Shown: positions 32,980 to 41,335 of the stretch, piece after piece
How positions within the stretch are numbered: position 1 is the first letter of the stretch
Layout of the letters: each line of letters opens with the position of its first letter
Assembly (NCBI RefSeq): GCF_010685995.1
Contig: NZ_JAAGWK010000008.1
Coordinates: 124,001 to 188,000 of the forward strand
Length of the DNA stretch: 64,000 bases
Reading direction: 5' to 3'
Source: Goekera deserti
GTDB taxonomy: Bacteria > Actinomycetota > Actinomycetes > Mycobacteriales > Geodermatophilaceae
The notes under the pieces: model-generated
What the model was told of the DNA's origin: nothing
Seen by the model: only the letters and a program-made list of their open reading frames with translations
Database searches by the model: none
Position numbers and translations under genes: made by a program

Positions 32980-34050
32980 ATGGCAGCCGGGACGACGACG
33001 CGCCCCGCGGCCGTCACCGCCGACCAGGCCCCCCGCGCCGGGCTGCTCGGCGGCTCGGCGGGCCGCGGGGGCGGGCTCCTGCTGCTGCTCGGCCTGGTCG
33101 TGCTCGCCATGGCGCTCAGCGTCGCCGTCGGCGCCCGGTCGATCGGGCTGGGCACGGTCTGGCAGGCGCTCACCGACTCCACGCTCACCAGCGACGAGGC
33201 CGTCATCGTCCGGGAACTGCGGGTCCCGCGCACCGTGCTGGGCGTGCTCGTCGGGCTCGCGCTGGGCGCCGGCGGGGCGCTGATGCAGGGCCACACCCGC
33301 AACCCGCTGGGCGACCCGGGCCTGCTCGGCGTGGCCGCGGGCGCCTCGTTCGCCGTCGTGCTGGCCATCACGCTGCTCGGGGTGGGCTCGCCCGCGGAGT
33401 ACGTCTGGTTCGCCTTCGGCGGCGCGCTGCTGGGCAGCATCGTGGTGTTCGCCATCGGCTCGCGCGGGCGCGGCGGTGCCACCCCGGTCAACCTGGCGCT
33501 GGCCGGCACGGCGCTCACCTACCTGCTGTACGCCCTGGTCCGCGCGGTGCTGATCAGCGACCAGCAGACGCTGGACAGCTTCCGCTTCTGGGTGGTCGGC
33601 GCGCTCGCCGGCCGGGACGCCGACGTCGCCTGGCAGGTGGGCCCGTTCATCGCCGTCGGGCTGGTGCTGGCGCTGGTCAACTCGCCGGCGCTGAACACCC
33701 TCGCACTGGGGGAGGACGTCGCCCGCGGGCTGGGCCAGCGCATCTGGCTGGCCCGCGGCACCGGCATCGCCGGCATCACCCTGCTCACCGGCGCGGCCAC
33801 CGCCGCCTGCGGGCCGATCGCCTTCGTCGGCCTGGTCGTGCCGCACGTGGCCCGCTCCCTCACCGGCCCCGACCACCGCTGGCTGGTGCCGTACGCGGCC
33901 CTGCTCGGCGCCGCGCTGCTGCTGGTCGCCGACGTGATCGGCCGGGTGGTGGTGCGCCCCGGCGAGCTGCAGGTCGGCATCGTGCTGGCGCTGGTCGGCG
34001 CGCCGTTCTTCATCGCCCTGATCCGCCGCCGCCGGCTGGCCGCGCTGTGA
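32980..34050 (+). CDS. FecCD-family siderophore ABC permease 1
   Basis: A 356-residue inner-membrane permease of the BtuC/FecCD family with about ten helices. Family features: RELRVPRTVLGVLVGLALGAGGALMQGHTRNPLGDPGLLGVAAGA near 80-120 and GPIAFVGLVVPHVARSLTGPDHR near 285. It should pair with the next gene product to import ferric siderophores. GAGGAGG precedes the ATG. First gene of a three-gene operon with 4-base overlaps, under a predicted iron box. Confidence 0.93.
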   Translation: MAAGTTTRPAAVTADQAPRAGLLGGSAGRGGGLLLLLGLVVLAMALSVAVGARSIGLGTVWQALTDSTLTSDEAVIVRELRVPRTVLGVLVGLALGAGGALMQGHTRNPLGDPGLLGVAAGASFAVVLAITLLGVGSPAEYVWFAFGGALLGSIVVFAIGSRGRGGATPVNLALAGTALTYLLYALVRAVLISDQQTLDSFRFWVVGALAGRDADVAWQVGPFIAVGLVLALVNSPALNTLALGEDVARGLGQRIWLARGTGIAGITLLTGAATAACGPIAFVGLVVPHVARSLTGPDHRWLVPYAALLGAALLLVADVIGRVVVRPGELQVGIVLALVGAPFFIALIRRRRLAAL

Positions 34051-35162
34051 CCGCCACCCAGGTCACGCCCCGGTCCGGCACCCCGGAGCCCCCGCAGCGG
34101 CACCCGGAGGAGCGGCCCCGCCGGGTGCTGCGGGCCGGGCCGCTGTCGGCCACCTACCGCCGCCGCCAGCTCACCGTGCCCGTGGTCGTCCTGGCGCTGC
34201 TCGTGCTGGTCTCCGCGCTGAGCATCGGCCGCGGCGACTACCCGATCGCGCTGACCGACGTGCTGCGCACCATGGTCGGGCTCGGCGACCCGGCGGCGGA
34301 GTTCATCGTCCTGGAGCTGCGGGCGCCGCGGGTGGTCGTCGGCGTGCTGGTCGGCATCGCGCTCGGGCTGTCCGGGGCGCTGGTGCAGACCTTCGCCCGC
34401 AACCCGCTGGCCTCCCCCGACGTGCTGGGCGTGACCCAGGGCGCCTCGGTCGGCGCGGTGGCCGTGCTCGCCCTCGGCGGCGGCAGCTCCGCCGCCGCCG
34501 GGCTGCTCGGCGGCGCCGGCCTGCCGCTGGCCGCGCTGGTCGGCGCGCTGGCCACTGCCGCCCTGGTGGTGCTGCTGGCCTGGCGGACCGGCATCGACGG
34601 CTACCGGCTGGTGCTCGTCGGCATCGGCATCTCGGCCATCTGCACCGCGCTCACCGACTGGCTGCTGGTGCGCGCGGACATCGCCGAGGCCACCGCCGCC
34701 TACGTCTGGATCACCGGCTCGCTGAACGCCCGCGGCTGGGACCAGGCCCTGCCGCTGACCCTGGCCCTCGCCGTCCTGCTGCCGGCCGCGCTGGTGCTCA
34801 GCCGCACCCTGGGTGCCCTCCAGTTCGGCGACGACACCGCGCGCAGCCTGGGCATCCGGGTCACCGGGTCGCAGGCCCTGGTGCTGCTGGTCGCGGTGGC
34901 CCTGGCCGCCGCAGCCGTGGCGGCCGCCGGCCCGATCCAGTTCGTCGCCCTGGTCGTGCCGCAGATCGCGGTCCGGCTCACCGGCGGCTCCCGGCCGCCG
35001 CTGCTGGCCTCGGCACTGCTCGGTGCCCTGCTGGTGGTCGGCGCCGACCTGGTGGCCCGCACCGTCCTGCCCGTCGCCCTCCCCGTGGGCATCGTCACCG
35101 CCGTCCTCGGGGCGCCGTACCTCATCTGGTTGCTGGTCAGCCGAAGGAGCCGTGTCCGATGA
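34047..35162 (+). CDS. FecCD-family siderophore ABC permease 2
   Basis: A 371-residue permease, second half of the membrane channel. The first ~45 residues are hydrophilic; then come about ten helices with LRAPRVVVGVLVGIALGLSGALVQTFARNPLASPDVLGVTQGA and GPIQFVALVVPQIAVRLTGGSR. The GTG start overlaps the stop of permease 1 and its own stop overlaps the ATPase start, so the three are translationally coupled. Confidence 0.93.
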   Translation: MTATQVTPRSGTPEPPQRHPEERPRRVLRAGPLSATYRRRQLTVPVVVLALLVLVSALSIGRGDYPIALTDVLRTMVGLGDPAAEFIVLELRAPRVVVGVLVGIALGLSGALVQTFARNPLASPDVLGVTQGASVGAVAVLALGGGSSAAAGLLGGAGLPLAALVGALATAALVVLLAWRTGIDGYRLVLVGIGISAICTALTDWLLVRADIAEATAAYVWITGSLNARGWDQALPLTLALAVLLPAALVLSRTLGALQFGDDTARSLGIRVTGSQALVLLVAVALAAAAVAAAGPIQFVALVVPQIAVRLTGGSRPPLLASALLGALLVVGADLVARTVLPVALPVGIVTAVLGAPYLIWLLVSRRSRVR

Positions 35163-35995
35163 CCGCCACGATCCCGCACCGCACCACCACCGCCCGGGGC
35201 CCCGGACGGGTCCGGCTGGCCGCCGACGGCGTCCGGCTGGCCTACGGCGCCGACGTCGTCGTCGACCGGCTCGACCTGGAGCTCACCGACGGCTCCTTCA
35301 CCGCGATCGTCGGGCCCAACGGCTGCGGCAAGTCGACACTGCTGCGCGCCCTGGGCCGGCTCATGCGCCCCACGTCGGGCCAGGTGGTCCTGGACGGCCG
35401 GGCCATCACCAGCACCCCCACCAAGGACGTCGCCCGGGTGCTCGGCATGCTCCCGCAGACACCGGTGGCGCCCGAGGGGCTGACCGTGGCCGACCTGGTG
35501 GCCCGCGGCCGGCACCCGCACCAGAGCTGGCTGCGCCAGTGGTCCTCCGACGACGAGTCGGTGGTCGCCGAGGCGCTGCAGTGGACCGACATGGCCGAGC
35601 TCGCCGACCGGCCGGTGGACGCGCTGTCCGGCGGGCAGCGCCAGCGGGCCTGGATCTCGATGGCGCTGGCCCAGGGCACCGACCTGCTGCTGCTCGACGA
35701 GCCGACCACGTACCTGGACCTCTCCCACCAGATCGACGTGCTGGAGCTGGTGGCCCGGCTGCACGCCGAGCGCGGGCGCACCGTCGTCGTCGTGCTGCAC
35801 GACCTCAACCTCGCCGCGCGCTACGCCCACCGCCTGGTGGCCATGAAGGACGGCGTGCTGGTGGCCGAGGGCACGCCGGCGGAGGTGCTCACCGAGCAGC
35901 TGCTGGCCGACGTCTTCGACCTCGAGGCCCGGGTCGTGCCCGACCCGGTGACCGGGACGCCGATGGTCGTCCCGGTCCGCCGGCTGAACCGCTGA
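35159..35995 (+). CDS. FepC-type siderophore ABC transporter ATPase
   Basis: A 278-residue ATPase with complete motifs: Walker A GPNGCGKST (about 60), Q-loop LPQTP, signature LSGGQRQRA (about 160), Walker B LLLLDEPTTYLD and switch His in LHDLNLA. It powers the two permeases. The operon lacks a binding-protein gene; the orphan lipoprotein at 20.5 kb, also iron-box-controlled, is the best candidate in this window. Confidence 0.94.
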   Translation: MTATIPHRTTTARGPGRVRLAADGVRLAYGADVVVDRLDLELTDGSFTAIVGPNGCGKSTLLRALGRLMRPTSGQVVLDGRAITSTPTKDVARVLGMLPQTPVAPEGLTVADLVARGRHPHQSWLRQWSSDDESVVAEALQWTDMAELADRPVDALSGGQRQRAWISMALAQGTDLLLLDEPTTYLDLSHQIDVLELVARLHAERGRTVVVVLHDLNLAARYAHRLVAMKDGVLVAEGTPAEVLTEQLLADVFDLEARVVPDPVTGTPMVVPVRRLNR

Positions 35996-36020
35996 CCGCG
36001 CCGGCGGCACCCCCGCCGGA

Positions 36021-36028
36021 GATATATC
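36021..36028. promoter_or_regulatory. GATATATC, possible GntR operator
   Basis: An 8-base palindrome, very AT-rich for this genome, 70 bases before the NCS1 transporter start. FCD-type GntR regulators often bind short AT-rich dyads, and such a regulator is encoded at the end of this operon. Confidence 0.3.
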
Positions 36029-36097
36029 GCTCGTGTCATCGAGGGGCAACACCCGGTCCCTAGCGTCCTGGCGCAACCGACCAGGGGAGCTCACGCG

Positions 36098-37636
36098 ATG
36101 GCCACCACACGTTCATCACAGTCCAGCCACGTCGCGACACCGATCGTCGGCACCGGGGAGCACCTGGCCGGTGCGAGCATCGTCAAGCCGGGCTACGACC
36201 CGCAGCTGACCAACGAGGACCTCGCGCCCCTGCGCGAGCAGAAGTGGACCTCGTACAACATCTTCGCCTTCTGGATGTCCGACGTGCACAGCGTCGGCGG
36301 GTACGTGACCGCGGGCAGCCTGTTCGCCCTGGGCATCGCCGGATGGCAGGTGCTGATCGCGCTGATCGTCGGCATCGTGATCGTGCAGGTCTTCACCAAC
36401 CTGGTGGCCAAGCCGAGCCAGAAGACCGGCGTGCCCTACCCGGTGATCAACCGGGCGGTGTTCGGCGTCAAGGGCGCGAACATCCCGGCGATCATCCGCG
36501 GGCTCATCGCGGTGGCCTGGTACGGCGTGCAGACCTTCCTGGCCGCGACCAGCCTGAACATCATCTGGCTGAAGTTCTTCCCCAGCTCCGCGGCGCTGCT
36601 GGACCACTCGTTCCTCGGCCTGAGCGCGCTCGGCTACATCTCCTTCGCCGTCCTCTGGGTGGCGCAGGCGGCGCTGTTCTGGCGGGGCATGGAGACGATC
36701 AGGAAGTTCATCGACTTCGCCGGCCCCGCCGTCTACGTCGTCATGATCATCCTGGCCGTGTACCTGGTGTCCGAGGCCGGCTGGTCGAACGTCGACCTCG
36801 ACCTGCACACCGGCGAGACGTTGACCGGCTGGGCGAGCGTCTCCGCGATGATCGGTGCGATCGCGCTGGTGGTGGCCTACTTCTCCGGCCCGATGCTGAA
36901 CTTCGGCGACTTCGCCCGGTACGGCAAGAGCTTCGAGGCGGTCAAGCGGGGCAACTTCCTCGGCCTGCCGGTCAACTTCCTCTTCTTCTCGGTCCTCACC
37001 GTGGTGTGCGCCTCGGCCACGGTGCCGGTGTTCGGCCGGCTGATCACCGACCCGATCGCCACGGTGGAGGCGATCGACACCCCGTTCGCGATCCTGCTCG
37101 GTGGCCTCACCTTCGTCACCGCCACGGTGGGCATCAACATCGTCGCCAACTTCATCGCCCCGGCGTTCGACTTCTCCAACGTGTCCCCGCAGCGGATCAG
37201 CTGGCGCACCGGCGGCATGATCGCCGCCGTCGGCTCGGTGCTGCTCACCCCGTGGAACTGGTACGACAGCGCCGAGGGCATCCGGTTCACCCTGGGCATC
37301 CTCGGCAGCCTGATCGGCCCGCTGTTCGGCATCCTCATCGCCGGCTACTACCTCGCCGCGAAGCAGCGGGTCGCTGTCGACGACATGTACTCGATGAGCC
37401 CCGCGGGCCGGTACTGGTTCCGCGGCGGCTACAACCCGAACGCGGTCGTAGCGGTGGTCGCCGCGGGCGTGCCGACGGTGCTGCTGACCCTGTTCGCCTC
37501 GGTCGGTGACTACGGCTGGTTCATCGGCTGCGCGCTGGGCTTCCTGTGCTTCGCCGGGCTGGAGCGGGTGCGGCCGATGATGCCGCAGCTGGACCCGGCC
37601 GACGCGGGCGTCTCCGACGGCGCAGCCACGTCCTGA
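36098..37636 (+). CDS. NCS1 family nucleobase/hydantoin/allantoin permease
   Basis: A 512-residue transporter with about 12 helices. The NCS1 family N-terminus is present (TNEDLAPLREQKWTSYNIFAFWMSDVHSVGGY), as are the GVPYPVINRAVFGVKGANIPAIIRGLIAVAWYGVQT and SGPMLNFGDFARYG segments. This family imports uracil, allantoin, hydantoins or related compounds. The next gene, a hydantoin/allantoin-type racemase, narrows the substrate to a hydantoin-like ring. GGGGAGC precedes the ATG. Confidence 0.9.
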   Translation: MATTRSSQSSHVATPIVGTGEHLAGASIVKPGYDPQLTNEDLAPLREQKWTSYNIFAFWMSDVHSVGGYVTAGSLFALGIAGWQVLIALIVGIVIVQVFTNLVAKPSQKTGVPYPVINRAVFGVKGANIPAIIRGLIAVAWYGVQTFLAATSLNIIWLKFFPSSAALLDHSFLGLSALGYISFAVLWVAQAALFWRGMETIRKFIDFAGPAVYVVMIILAVYLVSEAGWSNVDLDLHTGETLTGWASVSAMIGAIALVVAYFSGPMLNFGDFARYGKSFEAVKRGNFLGLPVNFLFFSVLTVVCASATVPVFGRLITDPIATVEAIDTPFAILLGGLTFVTATVGINIVANFIAPAFDFSNVSPQRISWRTGGMIAAVGSVLLTPWNWYDSAEGIRFTLGILGSLIGPLFGILIAGYYLAAKQRVAVDDMYSMSPAGRYWFRGGYNPNAVVAVVAAGVPTVLLTLFASVGDYGWFIGCALGFLCFAGLERVRPMMPQLDPADAGVSDGAATS

Positions 37637-37660
37637 CGACCGACCCACCGAGGACCGACG

Positions 37661-38428
37661 ATGCTCCTGCAGGTCATCAACCCGAACAGCACCGCCGCCA
37701 TGACCGACGCCATCGCCGCCACCGCCCGCGGGGTGGCGGCGGTGGGCACGTCGGTCAGCGCGGTCACCAACACCGGCGCCCCCGCGTCGCTGCAGAGCCA
37801 CACCGACGAGGCGCTCGCCGTGCCGGGGATGCTCGCCGCCGTCGCCGCCGGTGAGCGGGCCGGCGTCGACGGGCACGTCATCGCCTGCTTCGGCGACCCG
37901 GGTCTGGACGCCGCCCGGGAGGTGGCGCGCGGGCCGGTGGTGGGCATCGCCGAGGCGGCGATGCACCTGGCCACGATGCTCGGGCGCGGCTTCAGCGTGG
38001 TGACGACGCTGGGCCGCACCCGTGCCCGGGCCCAGGAGCTGGCCGTCCGCTACGGCATGGCCGAGGCCTGCCGGGCGGTGCGGGCCTGCGAGGTGCCGGT
38101 GCTCGAGCTGGACGGGCCGGGCTCGGCCGCCGAGCAGCGGGTGCTCGCCGAGTGCCGGGCCGCACTCGCCGAGGACGACGCCGACGTGATCGTGCTCGGC
38201 TGCGCCGGGATGGCCGACCTGACCGTCCGGCTGGGCCAGCGGCTCGGCGTCCCGGTGGTGGACGGGGTCACCGCCGCGACGGTGCTGGCGCAGTCGCTGG
38301 TGACCCTGGGCCTGGCCACCAGCACCCGCCAGGAGCTCGCACCACTGCCGGCGGACACCCTCGCCGCGCTGGACCGTGCGCCGGGGACTGGCGCGCCGGA
38401 CCCCCGCCGGGCCACAGTCCCCCGGTGA
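37661..38428 (+). CDS. Asp/Glu/hydantoin (allantoin) racemase family protein
   Basis: A 255-residue racemase with the family N-terminus LLQVINPNSTAAMTDAI and two cysteines in IACFGDPG (about 72) and VLGCAGM (about 184), the expected proton-transfer pair. Members racemise hydantoins or allantoin. It follows the NCS1 permease by 24 bases and overlaps the GntR gene start as GTGA. No hydantoinase or allantoinase gene is nearby, so the hydrolytic steps must be encoded elsewhere. Confidence 0.85.
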   Translation: MLLQVINPNSTAAMTDAIAATARGVAAVGTSVSAVTNTGAPASLQSHTDEALAVPGMLAAVAAGERAGVDGHVIACFGDPGLDAAREVARGPVVGIAEAAMHLATMLGRGFSVVTTLGRTRARAQELAVRYGMAEACRAVRACEVPVLELDGPGSAAEQRVLAECRAALAEDDADVIVLGCAGMADLTVRLGQRLGVPVVDGVTAATVLAQSLVTLGLATSTRQELAPLPADTLAALDRAPGTGAPDPRRATVPR

Positions 38429-39141
38429 CCGGTGCCCCGCGACGCCACTCGGCGCTGACCGCCGTCCTGCGGGCGCGCCCGCCCGGCGCGGGGCACGCCG
38501 ACATCCTGGCCGAGCTGCACCGGATGCTGCGCGGCGGGGAGGTGCCCGCGGGCACGCCGATCCGGGTCGACGACCTGGCCACGCACTTCGGCGTCAGCCG
38601 CATCCCGGTGCGCGAGGCGCTGATGACGCTGGTGGGTGAGGGGCTGGTCGTGCACCGGCCGCACGCCGGGTACGCCGTCGCCCGGCTGACCGCCGCCGAG
38701 CTACGGGAGCTGTACGTGGTGCGGCGGCTGCTGGAGACCGCGGCGCTGTCGTCGGCACTGGCCGCCGCCGGCCCCGAGGACGACGCCTGCGCGCGCGCCG
38801 CCTTCGCCGCGCTGGACGCCGCCGTCGAGCGCGGCGACCAGGCCGCCTACCACCGGGAGAGCCGGGCGTTCCACCTGGCGCTGGTCGCCCCGGCCCGGAT
38901 GCACCGGCTGCGGCACGTGCTGGAGTCCGCCTGGGACGCCACCGAGCTGTGCCGCCCGATGGCGCACGTGCCCGAGGCCGAGCGGCGGGCCATGCACGCC
39001 GAGCACAGCGAGATGCTGGCCGCGTTCACCGCCCGGGACGAGCACAGCCTGCTGGAGGCGTCCGGGCGGCACCACGCCCGGCTGGAGACCTCTATCGCCG
39101 CCATCGCCGCCGACGCCGCCGCCGGCCACGGCCAGGCCTGA
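38425..39141 (+). CDS. GntR family regulator (FCD domain)
   Basis: A 238-residue regulator: winged helix at about 25-90 (RVDDLATHFGVSRIPVREALMTLVGEGLV) and a helical FCD domain (ELYVVRRLLETAALS ... ESRAFHLALVAPARMHRLRHVL ... EHSEMLAAF) with metal/ligand-binding Asp/His positions. It is the last gene of the operon with the permease and racemase and probably regulates them in response to the imported compound. Confidence 0.9.
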   Translation: MTGAPRRHSALTAVLRARPPGAGHADILAELHRMLRGGEVPAGTPIRVDDLATHFGVSRIPVREALMTLVGEGLVVHRPHAGYAVARLTAAELRELYVVRRLLETAALSSALAAAGPEDDACARAAFAALDAAVERGDQAAYHRESRAFHLALVAPARMHRLRHVLESAWDATELCRPMAHVPEAERRAMHAEHSEMLAAFTARDEHSLLEASGRHHARLETSIAAIAADAAAGHGQA

Positions 39142-39186
39142 CACCCCCGGCCGCCGCACCTGGCCGCCCCGTCCCGCCCCCTTCCC

Positions 39187-39313
39187 GACTTTTTCGGGCA
39201 GAAGTCAGGAGGGGCTTTTTCGGGCATAAGTCAGGCGGACTTCTTCGGGCACAAGGCAGGCGGACTCTCCCGGGCGGAAGTAGGGAGGGCCTTCTCGGGC
39301 AGGAGTCAGGGGG
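39187..39313. repeat. five tandem ~25-bp hairpin units
   Basis: Units start at 39187, 39213, 39239, 39264 and 39289; consensus is about ACTTTTTCGGGCANAAGTCA plus GGNGG. Most units have a small dyad (GACTT ... AAGTC). The fifth unit supplies the stop codon and last codons of the convergent acyl-CoA dehydrogenase-like gene. A single related unit lies at 13698-13714. No spacers, so this is not a CRISPR array. Confidence 0.9.
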
Positions 39314-40328
39314 TGAGGTGGTCGAGCAGGGCGGTGCGGACGGCGGGGCGGCTGCCGAAGACGAGCAGGAACAGCGCCTCCCGGGCGAGCCGCTGGGCGG
39401 GGTGACCGGCCCCGATCGCAGCGCTGCCCGCGGCGGTGACCAGCGCCCCGCTCGCCCGGTGCGCCAGCGCGGACGCCGCGGCCCGGGCGGCGGGCAGCTC
39501 GGCCGGCGCCGCGGTGTCCAGGGTCCGCCGGGCGTCGTCGACGGCGCGGGTCAGGGCCTCGGCCAGGGCGCCGAGCGCCGGCCGGTCGGCGGCCAGCTCG
39601 CGCACCGAGCGGGCGCAGCGCCCGGCCACCCCCAGCGCCAGCGAGCCGTTGAGCCGCAGGCCGGCCTGGTCACCGGCCCGCCAGCGCAGGAAAGGCACCT
39701 GCAGCACCAGCCGGCCGGCCGGCACGCGGTGCCCGCGCAGGGTGAGGTCCACGGTGGCGCTGGCGGTGACCGCGACCGTCGTCTGCGGCCGCACCGCCAG
39801 CGTGCCGCCGGCGACGGCGTCGACCAGCAGCAGGACGACGTCGTCGTCGGCGGTGCGGGCGGCCACCAGGACGACGTCCACGTGGTCCCAGCCGGTCACC
39901 CACGGCACCGCACCGTCCAGGACGACGTCACCGCCGTCGAGCCGGGCGCGCACCGCCGGCGGCCCGGGCCTGTTGGCGGCCTGCAGGGCGATGCCGGCGC
40001 GGAGCCGACCGGCGCACAGGTCCTCCAGGTGCGCCGCGCGCAGCGGGCCGGGTGCATCCGCGACCAGCCGGACGACGCCCAGGTGCTGCAGCCAGACGAA
40101 CGTGGTGGCCAGGTCACCGCCGGCCAGCAGCTCGACCACGGTCTGCACGGTGAGCGCGTCGGCGGCGAGGCCACCGGCGTCGGCCGGGCCGGTGAGGCCG
40201 TACAGCCCCGCGTCGGCGAGAGCGGCCAGGTGGCCCGACGGCACCCGGCCGGCACGTTCCACCTCGCCCGCGGCGGGGAACAGCACCTCGTCGGCGAGCC
40301 CGCGGGCCCAGGACACCACATCGGTCAC
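39306..40328 (-). CDS. acyl-CoA dehydrogenase-like protein
   Basis: A 340-residue protein with acyl-CoA dehydrogenase architecture: N-terminal helices (VERAGRVPSGHLAALADAGLYGL), a middle beta-domain region (VVLDGAVPWVTGWDHVDVVLVAART) and C-terminal helices ending in a four-helix segment. The catalytic glutamate motif of canonical enzymes is not obvious, and the QVLGG FAD motif is absent, so it may be an oxygenase or hydroxylase-like relative or catalytically altered. GTG at 40328 begins the conserved domain. Its C-terminus and stop codon lie in the tandem repeat array. Confidence 0.75.
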   Translation of the reverse strand: MTDVVSWARGLADEVLFPAAGEVERAGRVPSGHLAALADAGLYGLTGPADAGGLAADALTVQTVVELLAGGDLATTFVWLQHLGVVRLVADAPGPLRAAHLEDLCAGRLRAGIALQAANRPGPPAVRARLDGGDVVLDGAVPWVTGWDHVDVVLVAARTADDDVVLLLVDAVAGGTLAVRPQTTVAVTASATVDLTLRGHRVPAGRLVLQVPFLRWRAGDQAGLRLNGSLALGVAGRCARSVRELAADRPALGALAEALTRAVDDARRTLDTAAPAELPAARAAASALAHRASGALVTAAGSAAIGAGHPAQRLAREALFLLVFGSRPAVRTALLDHLTP

Positions 40329-40462
40329 GCCGTCATGGTGCCCCGTCCGCGCGCCGCTCCCGACCCCCTCGTCCCGACGCGCCCTCCGGCGCCCGCGGCC
40401 CCAGACTGAGGGCTGCGGATTCGATGACGACCCCGCCCCACGACTGGAAGAGGACCGAGCAG

Positions 40463-41221
40463 ATGTCCGTAGACCCCGCCGTCTCGTCCGTGAAGGGTGC
40501 GCGCGCCGAGGACCAGTTCGGCACACCCCTCGGCACCGTGGACGCCGTCTTCCTCGACGACGCCACCGGTCAGCTCAGCTGGGTGGTCGTGGGCGGTGAC
40601 GCCGTCGCCCCTGCCACCGGTGCGCAGCTGGAGGGCTCCTCGCTGCGGCTGCCGGTGGACGCAGCGGCCGTGCAGACCGCGCCCCGGCTGGGTGGCCGCG
40701 GCCACCTGGACGCCGACCACCTGGCCGCCCTGCAGGACCACTACCGCGGGGTCGGCTCGACCGGCCGGCACGCCGCGGACACCGGTGGCTACGGCTTCGC
40801 CGGCAACCAGGCCGCCGACGCCGGCGCGCGCTCCCTGGACGGGGACGGGGCGATGACCCTGTCGGAGGAGCGGCTGTCGGTGGGCACGGAGGTGGCCCCG
40901 TACTCCCGCGCGGTGCTGCGCATCGAGACGGTGACCGAGGAGGTCATGGTCCCGGTGACGGTCACCCGGCAGGTGGCCCGGGTGGAGTACCTCCCGCCGC
41001 ACCACGAGAGCACGGGGCAGGCGACGGCGCCGGCCGGCCGGGTCGGCGAGCAGGCCACCGGCTGGGTGACCCTGCACGGCGAGGAGCCCGTCGTGCAGAC
41101 CCGGCGCGTGCCGGTCGAGCGGGTCCGGCTGGCCACCAGCTGGACCCAGGAGCAGCAGCAGGTCAGCGGCCAGGTGCGCCGCGAGGAGCTCGCACTGGAC
41201 GACGACACCGCCCGCCGCTGA
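40463..41221 (+). CDS. PRC-barrel and DUF2382 stress-type protein
   Basis: A 252-residue protein. Residues 10-90 resemble a PRC-barrel (TPLGTVDAVFLDDATGQLSWVVV); residues 130-245 match DUF2382 (MTLSEERLSVGTEVAPYSRAVLRIETVTEEVMVPVTVTRQ ... VPVERVRLATSW). Such proteins are common in radiation- and desiccation-tolerant actinobacteria and are linked to stress, without known activity. I use ATG 40463 with AGAGGA upstream; an in-frame ATG at 40424 is possible. A strong hairpin follows the stop. Confidence 0.8.
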   Translation: MSVDPAVSSVKGARAEDQFGTPLGTVDAVFLDDATGQLSWVVVGGDAVAPATGAQLEGSSLRLPVDAAAVQTAPRLGGRGHLDADHLAALQDHYRGVGSTGRHAADTGGYGFAGNQAADAGARSLDGDGAMTLSEERLSVGTEVAPYSRAVLRIETVTEEVMVPVTVTRQVARVEYLPPHHESTGQATAPAGRVGEQATGWVTLHGEEPVVQTRRVPVERVRLATSWTQEQQQVSGQVRREELALDDDTARR

Positions 41222-41231
41222 CCTGCCCGGT

Positions 41232-41258
41232 CCCGTCCCGGCGCGCTGCCGGGACGGG
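41232..41258 (+). terminator. hairpin terminator after the DUF2382 gene
   Basis: CCCGTCCCGGC (41232-41242) and GCCGGGACGGG (41248-41258) form an 11-bp perfect stem with a 5-base loop, 10 bases after the stop codon. Confidence 0.8.
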
Positions 41259-41335
41259 CCGCGGACCCGTGCAGCCGCTGTGATCCCCTGCGTCAGGGTG
41301 GCGTCCGGGCGCCCGGCACGGGAGGCTCGACCCTG

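Noticed and set aside
39187-39313. CRISPR-like array
   Set aside because: Units are directly adjacent with no unique spacers, diverge from each other, and no cas gene is present. The same holds for 44177-44341 and 16804-16922.
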